The translations under genes were made by a program, and so were the position numbers. A model generated the notes under the pieces. That model saw nothing but the letters and a program-made list of their open reading frames with translations. It did not search any database and had not been told where the DNA came from. Positions 34,240-43,271 of a stretch of 64,000 nucleotides of DNA are shown one piece after another. How positions within the stretch are numbered: position 1 is the stretch's first letter; every line of letters begins with the position of its first letter. The DNA is from Pseudomonadota bacterium (GTDB lineage: Bacteria; Myxococcota_A; UBA796; CAJQPC01): assembly GCA_024228935.1 (NCBI GenBank), contig JAAESX010000111.1, positions 1 through 64,000 on the forward strand. Direction: 5' to 3'.

Positions 34240-35628
34240 TCAGATGTCGACGATCGCCGTGACCGTGCCGCCGTCGGCCAGATCCACCATCGTCCGCTCC
34301 CGCGGCCAGGTCCCGTCACCGTTCCGGTAGCGGTAGCAGATGGGGCGGTCCCAGGTCTCCGGCGAGCGAGCCAGTGACACCGATCGGACCTGGCTCCCAT
34401 CGGAGAGCTTCACGACGGTTCCGGGCGGGTAGCGGCCCATCCGGTTCACGAAGAGCTGGAAGAGCACCGGGTCGTACCGGGTGTCCGTGAACGCCGCCAT
34501 GTGCTCGATGGCTTCGTTCGGAGCGAGCCAGGCGCCGCCCTGCCGGACCAGGTTGTCGTAGTCCTCGGCGATGCGGATGATCCGGGCGAACAGCGAGGGC
34601 CGACCTCGCGCGTCGTCGAAGTCCCGGTGGTGCTCGATCACCGCGAGCATCCGGCGGACCTTCTCGTCCCGGAAGCCCTGCTGCCGCATGAGGATCCGAG
34701 CGCCGGCGCGAGCGTGCCGCTGGTAGGGCGGCGGCTCACCCGTGATGTGCCCGCGCAGCCCGGAGCCGCGGCTGGCGCCTTCGCGCTTGGCGTAGCCGAT
34801 GTCGTGGAAGATGGCGGCCACACCCAGGTCCTGGACCGTGCGCTCGTTGAGCCCCGCGGCGTCGCCGATGATCAGCGCGACCAGCGCGACTCGGATGCAG
34901 TGGGCGCACTCGGGCGATGCGTCCCCGAGCTCGCGCCAGAGACCGTCCGCGGTGACGCCAGCTTTGAGCATCTCGGTCACGAGCCGGCGGACCGGCAGCG
35001 CGTTGGGCACGCGGCCAGCCCCCAGGTTCTGCCAGGCCTCGTCGACCACGCCCACCCGACGCCGGTCCTTCTCCTCCTCGTCCTCGGCCCGGCTCTCGCC
35101 CAGGATGCGGAAGCGGAACGGGCCCGCGACGTCGATGGTCTGGATCCCCGCGACGCGCAGCGCCTCGTGGAGTCGGATGCGTGGGGTGTCGGGATCCGGG
35201 CGCGCCGAGTACGCCACCAGGAAGTCCCGGAGCTCGTCGGGTGCGAGCAGCGCGTGGAAGCTCACCCCGCCCAGGCCGTGGCGACCGAGCAGCTCGGACA
35301 GGGCCATGCCCTCGACCCGATTGGGGTCGAAGCGGATGCGCACGTCGTTGATGTACGTCTGGTCCTCGACCGCGATGATGTGCAGCGACCCAGCGGCGTC
35401 GATGAGCACCGACAACACGTCGAGGAAGTCGCTGATCGGCTTCTTGAAGGCGTCGTTGTCCAGTGCGTGGACCCGGGTCATGCGAAGCAGCCCGGTCAGG
35501 CTGTTGACGAGCCGCAGGCCGGTCTCGCGGATGGTGCGGCTGAGGTCGACCGCGCCCCCACCGCGGCGGGCATCCCGCAGCGCCGCGCCGAGCCGCTCCT
35601 GTCCCTTCTGCAGGTCGTCATCGGCCAT
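34240..35628 (-). CDS. HD-domain phosphohydrolase-like protein (HD-GYP-like)
   Basis: The protein has 462 residues. An N-terminal ~130-residue region (GLLRMTRVHALDNDAFKKPISDFLDVL, VEDQTYINDVRIRF) is shared in outline with the next gene upstream. The HD domain follows: HCIRVALVALIIGDAAGL, FHDIGYAKR (HD pair), YQRHARAGARILMR and VIEHHRDFD, which resembles HD-GYP cyclic-di-GMP phosphodiesterases. The exact HHExxDGxGYP signature is not intact (EHHRDFDDARGRP), so activity is uncertain. A C-terminal ~80-residue beta region (GTVVKLSDGSQVRSVSLA) ends the protein. It overlaps the HEAT-like protein gene by 11 bases and is probably co-made with it. Confidence 0.85.
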   Translation of the reverse strand: MADDDLQKGQERLGAALRDARRGGGAVDLSRTIRETGLRLVNSLTGLLRMTRVHALDNDAFKKPISDFLDVLSVLIDAAGSLHIIAVEDQTYINDVRIRFDPNRVEGMALSELLGRHGLGGVSFHALLAPDELRDFLVAYSARPDPDTPRIRLHEALRVAGIQTIDVAGPFRFRILGESRAEDEEEKDRRRVGVVDEAWQNLGAGRVPNALPVRRLVTEMLKAGVTADGLWRELGDASPECAHCIRVALVALIIGDAAGLNERTVQDLGVAAIFHDIGYAKREGASRGSGLRGHITGEPPPYQRHARAGARILMRQQGFRDEKVRRMLAVIEHHRDFDDARGRPSLFARIIRIAEDYDNLVRQGGAWLAPNEAIEHMAAFTDTRYDPVLFQLFVNRMGRYPPGTVVKLSDGSQVRSVSLARSPETWDRPICYRYRNGDGTWPRERTMVDLADGGTVTAIVDI

Positions 35629-37309
35629 GGAGAGTCACCCGTCGCTTCACGATGGTCGCGGCGACATGCCGTCGCAGGTCCCCTTCGCTGTTGGAGGACA
35701 GCCAGTGCAGGAGTCGGCTCCCGCGCGCATCCCGCGGCATCTCGCCGAAGCCGCTGACGGCGACCCGGCGCAGGTTCATCCGGGTGTCACCCTTCATCAA
35801 GCGACCGATCATCCCCTCCTTCACCGCGACCCAGGACTCGAACTGCTCGCTCGCGACCTCGGGCAGGAGCGTCGCGAGCGCGATGCCGATCTTGTCGGCC
35901 TCCTCGGTGCTCATGTCCTCGCCGCGTGTCTCGGCGAGCGCGACCAGGTTGTCGTACGCGCTTCGCTCCCGGCGCTCGGTGAGCTCCTCGATCGCACGCA
36001 GGCGCACGTTCGGGATGCTGGACTCGAGCAGGCGCTTCAGGGCCGCTGCGACCTCGGCCCCGTCCTGGCTGCGCTCGAGCAGCAAGCTGATCTCCTCGAC
36101 GAGATCCCGCTGATCCGGCCGGCTCTCAGCGAGCAGCGCAGCGATGTCCAGCGCGTGCGAGGGAATGGACCGGCCAGCCGCCCGGACGAGGTCGGCGGCC
36201 GCGCGGGGGGGCAGCGAGACGGCCAGCTCGGAGAAGCGCGCCTCGCGTCCGACCAGCATCGGCTCGATGAGCTGCCGCAGCAGGCGGCGTACCGCGTCGT
36301 CTTCGGTCGCCACCAGCACGCCGACGAGGCCCTCGAAGGGCGGCTCGCGGAAGCGGTTCACGAACGCCACCAGCATGCGCGACGGCGTGACGTGGTGGCG
36401 CTGGGCGCGCAGCAGGATGGCGAGCGAGTGCTTGTTCACCAGCGCTTCCCCGAACTCCACGACGAGGGGCGGAGGCGGCATGTACGCCTTCTCGATCAGG
36501 TCCAGCAGGTCCAGCAGCGCCTGGAGGCGGGCCTCCTCGAGCAGGTGGTCGCGAAACTCGCTCAGGAACACCAGCACCTTGGAGAGCTCAGTGCCTTCGC
36601 CGTGTTGGTCCAGGGACGCTTCGATGAGCTCGGAGGCGAGCCGCAGCCCGAGCAGGACCGCCTGCGAGCTGGCCTGCTCCATCCGCAGCTCGTCGATCTC
36701 CCAGAGCGTGACAGGCCGGTAGCTGACCTCGATCCGGTCGGCGAGCTCCGGGAGCGGCTGGTCCCAGTCCGCCGGCGCCTGGTACCGGGGCCCCGTCCAG
36801 CAGGACTGCTTCTTCTTCGACAGCGTCGTCTGCTCGTCCTGCGAGATGACGCCCTCGACCGAGTGGACCTCGATGTTCACGAAGCCCGCGCGCCAGAGAA
36901 GCGTCACGATGTCGTCTTCCTGCTGGCGCAGGCCCGTGTACCGGATGCTCAGGATCTCGAGCAGGGAGAGGAGTTCCTCCCAGGTGACCTCCGGACGGAC
37001 GACCAGGCGTCGGATGCCATCGCGGAACATCCGCCACGAAAGGGACCGCTCGCGATCGCGCTCGTTGTAGACGACCTCTCCGTCGCGCACGAGCTCGAAC
37101 GGCCGCACATCGAGATCGAGCGGACCGTGCATCTCGCCGAACGCCCAGATTCGATCCCGCAGATCGCCGAGGAAATCGCGGATGAGCTGGTTCTCCGCGT
37201 CGTACAGCAGCAGCGCCCGTGCCGCCTTCGACAAAGCGAGGCAGGCGGCGTTGGCGTCCTTGCCCCCCAGCGACGCGCCGAGGCGCTGCTCTTCAACCAG
37301 CTCGTCCAT
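35618..37309 (-). CDS. HEAT-repeat-like protein partnered with the HD protein
   Basis: The protein has 563 residues. Residues 25-130 (KAARALLLYDAENQLIRDFLGDL, LDVRPFELVRDGEVVYNE, LLSLLEIL) parallel the N-terminal region of the downstream HD protein. After a Lys-rich patch near residue 165 come many helical pairs with HEAT-like spacing (LEEARLQALLDLLDLIEKA, LERSQDGAEVAAALKRLLESS, VRLRAIEELTERR, LRRVAVSGFGEMP). No enzyme motif or membrane helix is seen. The pair looks like a sensor/scaffold plus nucleotide phosphohydrolase module. That pairing is my inference from co-occurrence and shared N-terminal pattern. Confidence 0.83.
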   Translation of the reverse strand: MDELVEEQRLGASLGGKDANAACLALSKAARALLLYDAENQLIRDFLGDLRDRIWAFGEMHGPLDLDVRPFELVRDGEVVYNERDRERSLSWRMFRDGIRRLVVRPEVTWEELLSLLEILSIRYTGLRQQEDDIVTLLWRAGFVNIEVHSVEGVISQDEQTTLSKKKQSCWTGPRYQAPADWDQPLPELADRIEVSYRPVTLWEIDELRMEQASSQAVLLGLRLASELIEASLDQHGEGTELSKVLVFLSEFRDHLLEEARLQALLDLLDLIEKAYMPPPPLVVEFGEALVNKHSLAILLRAQRHHVTPSRMLVAFVNRFREPPFEGLVGVLVATEDDAVRRLLRQLIEPMLVGREARFSELAVSLPPRAAADLVRAAGRSIPSHALDIAALLAESRPDQRDLVEEISLLLERSQDGAEVAAALKRLLESSIPNVRLRAIEELTERRERSAYDNLVALAETRGEDMSTEEADKIGIALATLLPEVASEQFESWVAVKEGMIGRLMKGDTRMNLRRVAVSGFGEMPRDARGSRLLHWLSSNSEGDLRRHVAATIVKRRVTLHGR

Positions 37310-37361
37310 CCGCTCGATCCTACGTCAACGGTTAGGCGAACACCGCGATGGGAGGCCCACG

Positions 37362-37529
37362 ATGAAGCTCTGGACGCCCTCCTGGCGCTGCGACAGGTGC
37401 CGACGGGTCCGCGTGCGAGACGCGATCCGGGCGTGGCTGTTTCAGCCGGTCGGCCCGACGAGCGGGCGCGGAGACGGCGGACGAACCCACTTCACCTGTC
37501 GTGCCTGTCGCGCGGTCGCACCGACTTAG
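37362..37529 (+). CDS. 55-residue zinc-ribbon protein
   Basis: GGAGG stands 8 bases before ATG 37362, one of the best ribosome binding sites in the window. The product begins MKLWTPSWRCDRC and ends HFTCRACRAVAPT, so two CxxC knuckles about 35 residues apart bracket a basic, glycine-rich middle. It should bind one zinc and could contact nucleic acid or protein. It lies in the divergent gap after the HEAT-like gene and its stop overlaps the convergent gene by 4 bases. Because of its length it is easily missed. Confidence 0.72.
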   Translation: MKLWTPSWRCDRCRRVRVRDAIRAWLFQPVGPTSGRGDGGRTHFTCRACRAVAPT

Positions 37530-37969
37530 TCCCCGGACTGGGCCCCGGACCAGCCCGCGGCGAGGGCCTCCGGGAGCGCCGGACCCTCCTGGATGATCTC
37601 GTAGCCACAGACGCTGGCCTCGTCGCGGACCTGGCGGGCCCGACCCAGGGCCACGGTGACCTTCTTGAACTCCAGCTCAGCGGCCTCGTCGGCCCCCTCG
37701 GCCAAGGCGTCGGGGATGCGGCTCGAGGCGGTCTCGCTGGCGTCGATGAGCTCGCCCACATGGGTGACCTTCTTCACAAGGCAGGTGCTCCGGTCCCCAT
37801 CGCTCGCACGCTCCATGATCTCGAGCTCGGTGTGGACCTCGCGCATCTCGGAGATGGCGGTCGCGGCGAACACCATCTTCTCGCGCGAAGACGTCGTGGA
37901 CTCCTGCTCGACGATTCCGCGCGCAGCGGACGCCGTCAGGACGAGAGACAGGAGCATGGAGGACATCAT
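37526..37969 (-). CDS. Small exported helical protein
   Basis: The protein is 147 residues from the ATG at 37969 (double Met; 37966 also possible). A short signal peptide MMSSMLLSLVLTASA lacks basic residues. The mature part is mostly charged helix (EKMVFAATAISEMREVHTELEIMERA, ELEFKKVTVALGRARQVRD). Two Cys (STCLV and SVCGY) may form a disulfide. I see no known family. The reading frame is open much further upstream, but that part is a shadow of the FG-GAP gene. Confidence 0.78.
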   Translation of the reverse strand: MMSSMLLSLVLTASAARGIVEQESTTSSREKMVFAATAISEMREVHTELEIMERASDGDRSTCLVKKVTHVGELIDASETASSRIPDALAEGADEAAELEFKKVTVALGRARQVRDEASVCGYEIIQEGPALPEALAAGWSGAQSGD

Positions 37970-38002
37970 CGGATCACGCACCCCAGAGATTAGCCGTACC
38001 GT

Positions 38003-39349
38003 ATGGACATGCTCTGGCTCCTCGGGTGCCCACAACCAGAAGTCACGCCACCCGACTCGCCCGCCGAGGTGATCGACACCGCCGACACCGGCGACCGGGA
38101 GCTGCCCTTCGAAGGGGCCTGGGAGATCGAGGCCCTCGCGACGCCTCTGCGCGGCCCCGAGGACGCGGTCCGTGCCGGGGTCACGCTCGTGGTCGAAGAC
38201 CTGAACCAGGACGGCCTGAGCGAGCTGCTGGTGGCCGATGACCTGCATCGGGTGCAGAGCGAGGGCACGCTCGACGGCGCGATCTGGATCGGCTCGGTGC
38301 CCACCGACGAGGTCCTGCTGGACGAGCTGCCGTTCGTCTTCGGGTCGCGCCACGAGAGCCGCGCGGGCGGCGCGATGACCGGCTTCGGCGACGGGCGGGT
38401 GGCCATCGGCGCCCGCTACCACAACCCCGATCTGACCACGATCCAGGGAGCAGTCTGGATCCTCAGCGGGCCGGCCGAGGGCAACCTCGACCACGTCGCG
38501 CTTCGCCTGGACGGTCAGGAGGATCACGAGCTCGGGACCGCGGTCGCCGTCCTGGACGCCAACGCCGACGGCGAGCTCGACGTGGTGGCCGGAGCGCCGG
38601 GCGCCGAAGGGACCGGGATCGCCTGGATCGCCTTGGGACCCCACACCGCGAGCACGCTGACGGACGAGTCCGCCCTCGGCCTTCGTGGGGTCGCCCCCGG
38701 AGCCGCTGGAGGGGGACTCGCAGCCGGCGATCTCGACGGCGACGGGCTCGACGACCTGGTGGTGGGTGCCCCGGACCTCGGCGAGAGCTACGAGGGCGCG
38801 ATCTACGTACAGCTCGGCCCCATCAGCGCCGGCAGCCTCCTGGATGCCGACCACGCCTGGCAAGGCGACCTACCGTACGATCGGCTCGGCGCCTACCTGT
38901 CAGCCGGTGACGCCGACGGAGACGGTCGCACCGACCTGCTCGTCGGCATCCCGCGCTACGCCGCCGAGGACAAGGGTCGGGCCGTCCTCGTGACGGCCTT
39001 GGACGCCTCGCTGGCGGACGCGCCGGTGATCCAAGGGGAGCTCCCGGACGCCCGCACCGGTGCGGCGATCGCCGTGCTCGGCGACCTGGACGAGGACGGA
39101 CACCCCGAGCTGGTCGTCGGTGCCCCAGGCCACAGCGGAGGAGGCGAGGACGGCGGCGCTGTGCACGTCCTGTACGGGCCGTTCGAGGGGACGAGGAGCC
39201 CGGACGGGGCAGAGCTCCTGGCCGAGACGCCCGGCGACGAGCTGGGCAGCGCCCTGGCGGCTCCCGGCGACATCGACGGCGACGGTCGGCTCGACCTGCT
39301 GATCGGCGCCCCGGGTGGCTCCGATGCCTGGTGGCTCTCGCTCCCCTGA
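38003..39349 (+). CDS. FG-GAP (integrin alpha-like) propeller lipoprotein
   Basis: The protein has 448 residues. An in-frame TAG at 37991 fixes the start, so the lipobox Cys is residue 9 (MDMLWLLGC), or 7 from the second ATG. Repeats with D-x-N-x-D-G or D-x-D-x-D-G calcium loops and L-x-V-G-A-P follow: DLNQDGLSELLVA, DANADGELDVVAGAP, DLDGDGLDDLVVGAP, DADGDGRTDLLVGIP, DLDEDGHPELVVGAP and DIDGDGRLDLLIGAP. This is a seven-bladed FG-GAP propeller that binds calcium, probably for adhesion or sensing at the surface. Confidence 0.92.
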   Translation: MDMLWLLGCPQPEVTPPDSPAEVIDTADTGDRELPFEGAWEIEALATPLRGPEDAVRAGVTLVVEDLNQDGLSELLVADDLHRVQSEGTLDGAIWIGSVPTDEVLLDELPFVFGSRHESRAGGAMTGFGDGRVAIGARYHNPDLTTIQGAVWILSGPAEGNLDHVALRLDGQEDHELGTAVAVLDANADGELDVVAGAPGAEGTGIAWIALGPHTASTLTDESALGLRGVAPGAAGGGLAAGDLDGDGLDDLVVGAPDLGESYEGAIYVQLGPISAGSLLDADHAWQGDLPYDRLGAYLSAGDADGDGRTDLLVGIPRYAAEDKGRAVLVTALDASLADAPVIQGELPDARTGAAIAVLGDLDEDGHPELVVGAPGHSGGGEDGGAVHVLYGPFEGTRSPDGAELLAETPGDELGSALAAPGDIDGDGRLDLLIGAPGGSDAWWLSLP

Positions 39350-39353
39350 CGGC

Positions 39354-41348
39354 TCAGTGGCCGAGCATGGCGTCGCGGTCTCCGACCACCACGTAGGTCC
39401 AGGACAGCCCCTCGATGCGGTAGACGAGGGTGAGCTCCGTCCCGCCAGCCATGTCGCGCTCCAGCTTCCCCGACCGGCCGCTCAGCGCCCAGCTCGTCAG
39501 GCGCTCGTCCTCGGGCAGCTCGCCCACCTCGACCCACTCGGCGGTGGTGGCGAGCACGCGGCCCTGCTCGCTCAACAGCATCGCTGCGCGCACCCCCGGG
39601 AGACCCGACGGGTCCAGGAGTTCCCGCGCCAGCGCGTCCGCGTCGACCTCGACCGCCGCGACGCCGATCATGCCGTCCTCGCCCGCCAGCGCGACGCTGC
39701 ACGGGAGGACCCACCCCCCGTCCGTGTGGACCGGGTCACCCCAGACCGGCCGGCGCTGCCCGATGACCTGGCGATACCAGACCTCCTCACGGGGATCCGA
39801 CTCGCTCTGCTGGCGAGGGAGGGTGATCTGCTCACCCCCGGCCAGCGCGACCGTGACGCGCGTCACACGGGGCACGTCGGCGGCGACCTCGAGCGGACCG
39901 TCCAGGGCGTCCGGACGGCCCAGGCGAATGGCCATCTCGCTCGACGAGCCCAGGGACGCCACGTGGGCCTGCAAGTCGAGCAGGCCCTCCTGGACGTCGT
40001 AGTGCTGTCGGTCCGCGACCGAGACCGCGTAGCCCATCGCGTCCTCGACCCGCTGGGCCTGCACGCGCTCGCGCTGCTGGCGGTACAGGCTCACGCTGAC
40101 CCACGCGAAGAACAGCATGGCGAGCGCCACCAGGAGCAGGAGCGTGGCATGCCGATGGGCGATGAGTCGGCGCTCGAACCAGCGGATCACCCCGTCGGGG
40201 TCCGCCTGGACCTCCTGACCGTCGATGTAGGCCTGCACGTCCGCCGCCAGCTCCCGAACGCTTCCGTACCGGTCCCGGGGCTCGGCGGCGCAGGCACGAT
40301 CGACGATCGCGACGAGCTCCCGATGCAGGCGCGGGATGCCCTCGGCCGCCACCACCGGCGCCCTCTCGGCCAACCGAGCCCCCTCGAGCAGCTCGGTCGC
40401 GCCGACCCCCGGTCGAGCCCGACGCAGGGTCACCAGCTCCTGGAGGATGAGACCCAGCGCGTACTGGTCCGCCGCCGGTCCCACGTCGATCCCGTCCGCC
40501 TGCTCGGGGGCCATGTAGGCGGGCGTCCCGATGGCCGCGCCGAGCTGGGTCACGTCACCGCCGAGATTCTTGACCTCGGAGACGAGGTCATCGACCTCCT
40601 CCTCGTCCGCACCATCGACGCGGCGGGCGACGCCCCAGTCCATGACGTAGACCTCACCGAACCGACCACGCATGATGTTCGACGGCTTCAGATCGCGGTG
40701 CATGAACCCGGCGTCGTGGGCGTAGTCGACCGCCTCGCAGGCGCGGAGGAACAGACGGATCCTGGCCTGGAGCGACAGCTCGTCCGGCAGGCGCCCTTCG
40801 TCCGTCAGGTGGTTCCGCGCGTCGCGCAGCAGGTCGCGAAGGGTCTCCCCCCGGACCAGCTTCATCGTGTAGGCGAGCTCGCCGCCCTGCTGCTCGAGGC
40901 AGTACACCGGCGGGATGCCCGGGTGCTCGAGCTGCGCCATGATCTGCGCTTCCCGATAGAAACGGGCCAGCACCTCCCGGTCGCCCACCACGTGCGGGAG
41001 GAGTCGCTTCAGCGCGACCCGGCGGCCAAGGTCGCGTTCTCGGACGACCAGCACCTCGCCCACACCGCCCCGACCGAGGGGGCCGAGCGTGGTGTACCCC
41101 TCGAGCGCCTGCAGGTGCTCGTCGAGCTGCGAGATGCTGTCCTCGGGCAGGAGCCCGATGGTGTCGAGCGACGCGACGCGGACCCCGCCGCGGCTCTCCG
41201 CCGAGATGAACGTGGGGTGGTCGATGTGCCCCTCATCATGGAGCCAGGCGATGAACCGATCCGGATCGTCATCACCGAACTCGGCCCAGAGCGCCTCGAG
41301 GCGATCTGGCTCCATCGACAGCAGGACCTGGAGCGCCTCGGTGGGCAT
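39354..41348 (-). CDS. Transmembrane Ser/Thr kinase with extracytoplasmic Cache-like sensor
   Basis: The protein has 664 residues. An N-terminal helical region of about 80 residues comes first, then a complete kinase: LGRGGVGEV loop, K114, HRDLKPSN (217-224), DWG in place of DFG (237-239) and APEQ near 280. One membrane helix (401-423) follows. Outside it lies a ~230-residue domain with a long helix (DRQHYDVQEGLLDLQAHVASL), WYRQVIGQRRPVWGDP and GMIGVAAVEVDADALAREL, which fits a double Cache ligand-binding fold. The order kinase, membrane helix, Cache is typical of one-component receptor kinases. DWG keeps the metal-binding Asp, so it should be active. Confidence 0.92.
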   Translation of the reverse strand: MPTEALQVLLSMEPDRLEALWAEFGDDDPDRFIAWLHDEGHIDHPTFISAESRGGVRVASLDTIGLLPEDSISQLDEHLQALEGYTTLGPLGRGGVGEVLVVRERDLGRRVALKRLLPHVVGDREVLARFYREAQIMAQLEHPGIPPVYCLEQQGGELAYTMKLVRGETLRDLLRDARNHLTDEGRLPDELSLQARIRLFLRACEAVDYAHDAGFMHRDLKPSNIMRGRFGEVYVMDWGVARRVDGADEEEVDDLVSEVKNLGGDVTQLGAAIGTPAYMAPEQADGIDVGPAADQYALGLILQELVTLRRARPGVGATELLEGARLAERAPVVAAEGIPRLHRELVAIVDRACAAEPRDRYGSVRELAADVQAYIDGQEVQADPDGVIRWFERRLIAHRHATLLLLVALAMLFFAWVSVSLYRQQRERVQAQRVEDAMGYAVSVADRQHYDVQEGLLDLQAHVASLGSSSEMAIRLGRPDALDGPLEVAADVPRVTRVTVALAGGEQITLPRQQSESDPREEVWYRQVIGQRRPVWGDPVHTDGGWVLPCSVALAGEDGMIGVAAVEVDADALARELLDPSGLPGVRAAMLLSEQGRVLATTAEWVEVGELPEDERLTSWALSGRSGKLERDMAGGTELTLVYRIEGLSWTYVVVGDRDAMLGH

Positions 41349-41386
41349 GCCCGATCCTACAGCGCGAGACCCGGTAGGCTTGGCTC

Positions 41387-42217
41387 GTGAGCCGCGAGCG
41401 CCTGGACATCGACCCGACGGTCATCGACAACCTCCCGCGGGAAGGCCACAGCAAGCACTGGCGCGAGCTGCTGCTGGCCAACGGAATGCTCATCAACCTC
41501 GGGCCGGTCGGCGCCGACGAGTCCCCGCCGACCCAGACCCTCCGCGCCATCCAGGAGCTCTTCGGACGCCTGCCTCCGATGGAGAGCCTGCGCACCCAGC
41601 TCGCGCACCGGATCGCCTGGAACACCGGGACCGTCCCGAAGGGGATCTGGGCTGCACTGGGCGTGTTCTTCTTCGCCGTGATGGCCGGCTCGAACCTGCT
41701 CGTCGCCATGTGCGGGACGCCGATCTTCCTGGTCCCGTTCGCCCTGACGGGCCTGGCCGTGGCGGGCGTGCTCGAGCTCAACCGACAGACCGAGCTGTCG
41801 GACACCGAGCGGCTGCTGCTCAGCGACCGCGAGGAGCTGGCGCACCTGACCCGTGAGTTCCTCACCCGTGACTACGTCTGTCGCATGGCCGGGCGCACCG
41901 TGATCGTCGCGCCGACCAGGCGCTGGCTCGGCCAGCGGCTCGCCGAGGTCCGGATGAAGCGGCTCGCCGCGGACGCCGACCAGGCGCTCGACGAGCTGCA
42001 GCAGGACCTGACCGATGCGCTCGAGGCCTACGACGCCGCGCTGGCAGACCGGGTCAACGAGGACCCGGAGTTCACTCAAGACGGCCTCGAGATCGACCTC
42101 ATCCCGCTCGCCGAGAGACTCGACGAGCTTCAGGTCGCGCGGCGCACCCAGCCGCGCTTCGCGGCCGCGCTCATCGAGTCGCGTCGTCCCAGTGGGGATA
42201 GTCCGACTTCAGCTTGA
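41387..42217 (+). CDS. Two-helix membrane protein with coiled-coil tail, unknown function
   Basis: The protein is 276 residues from GTG 41387. A soluble N-terminal ~80 residues precede two adjoining hydrophobic helices (GIWAALGVFFFAVMAGSNLL and PIFLVPFALTGLAVAGVLEL), so both ends face the cytoplasm. A charged C-terminal region with helical heptads (LAADADQALDELQQDLTDALEAYDAALADRV) is probably a coiled coil. I know no family. The last 47 bases overlap the convergent M15-like gene. It is divergent from the receptor kinase across 38 bases and could be its partner. Confidence 0.78.
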   Translation: MSRERLDIDPTVIDNLPREGHSKHWRELLLANGMLINLGPVGADESPPTQTLRAIQELFGRLPPMESLRTQLAHRIAWNTGTVPKGIWAALGVFFFAVMAGSNLLVAMCGTPIFLVPFALTGLAVAGVLELNRQTELSDTERLLLSDREELAHLTREFLTRDYVCRMAGRTVIVAPTRRWLGQRLAEVRMKRLAADADQALDELQQDLTDALEAYDAALADRVNEDPEFTQDGLEIDLIPLAERLDELQVARRTQPRFAAALIESRRPSGDSPTSA

Positions 42218-43271
42218 CGAAGCCGTAGTGGCGCTCGACCCACTCGACCATGTCCTTGCTGATCGACAGGTCCCGCGTCTCGCTCGGGTCGGAGAGATCG
42301 AAGGTGTGGCTCGAGCCGTCCGGCGCGGTGAGCGTGACCTCGCGCGGCATGGCGAGCACGACCAGATCCGCCGCCGTCCCGTCGTAGTGGTTGCTCGACC
42401 TCGCGCCCTTCTCGGTCGCGTAGACGACGTCGTACGCGTCCGCCATGCGCCGAGCGCTCTCGATCGTCGCCTCCCAGCCGTCGGGGTGCCGCCAGGTGAT
42501 CGGCGTGGCCAGCCCCCACTCCTGGTCCCGCGTGGCCAGCAGCGCGAGCTTCTGCTCGACCTGGGCCTCGGTCGTGGCGCGCGACAGGATGAAGGCGCCC
42601 CACATCAGGTACCCGCGGTGCCGCGATCGGATGGTCGAGGTGATGTAGACCTCGGCGCCCTGGGCGTCCAGCTCGCTGACGAGCTGCCCGATGCGGTCGC
42701 TGAAGTCGCTGTTCGGGCGCTCCTCGGCGAGCAGGCGCAGCTGGGTCGGTCGGTCCTCGGGGTTCGGGTACCGCGCACTCCACTCGGGCCCCAGGACGTC
42801 ACCATCGACGGCGGGCTCGTACGTCGCCGGAGGCTCAGGCCGGTCGATGCTGACGGCCTTGGTGCCGTACCGCCGAGTGGTCCCCTTCCAGATCTCGTCG
42901 GGGTGGATGAGGATGCCGGCCGAGCGGAGTCGGCCGCTCGGAACCACGACCTCCTGGCCGGGCTCGCCCTGCGCGAGCACGTCGTCGACGAAGAGCAGCA
43001 GGTCGGTCAGGTCGAACGGTCGGCCCGTGTCCTCGCGAAGAGCCCGCAGGATCTCCGGGTCCTGGCTCTGGGAGATGGCGGTCAGGCGCGCACCATCGAC
43101 GGGGAGTCCCGCCAGCTCGAGCTCCCAGGTCCCGAGCTTCTCACCGGCCTCGGCCAGCATCGTCCGGCCGTCACCGGGGGTCAGCACATCCCAGTCGCGA
43201 TCCGGCTGGATCTTCGTGGGCGGGGCGGCCAGGGCGGCCCCCAGAGCCAGCGCGAGCGCGAGCGCGATCAA
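42171..43271 (-). CDS. Exported M15-like peptidase (D-Ala-D-Ala carboxypeptidase/DacB-VanY-type fold)
   Basis: The protein has 366 residues with signal peptide MIALALALALGAALA. The C-terminal domain holds YITSTIRSRHRG, a substrate-binding Arg region, then SSNHYDGTAADLVV, which is the S-x-H-x-x-G-x-x-x-D zinc motif (His and Asp ligands). The final SDYPHWDD supplies the third ligand His. That layout is shared by M15/VanY and related murein endopeptidases. It should trim peptidoglycan in the periplasm. The N-terminal ~150 residues (LAQGEPGQEVVVPSG) are unassigned. Its ATG overlaps the bestrophin TGA by 4 bases. Confidence 0.8.
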   Translation of the reverse strand: MIALALALALGAALAAPPTKIQPDRDWDVLTPGDGRTMLAEAGEKLGTWELELAGLPVDGARLTAISQSQDPEILRALREDTGRPFDLTDLLLFVDDVLAQGEPGQEVVVPSGRLRSAGILIHPDEIWKGTTRRYGTKAVSIDRPEPPATYEPAVDGDVLGPEWSARYPNPEDRPTQLRLLAEERPNSDFSDRIGQLVSELDAQGAEVYITSTIRSRHRGYLMWGAFILSRATTEAQVEQKLALLATRDQEWGLATPITWRHPDGWEATIESARRMADAYDVVYATEKGARSSNHYDGTAADLVVLAMPREVTLTAPDGSSHTFDLSDPSETRDLSISKDMVEWVERHYGFVKLKSDYPHWDDATR

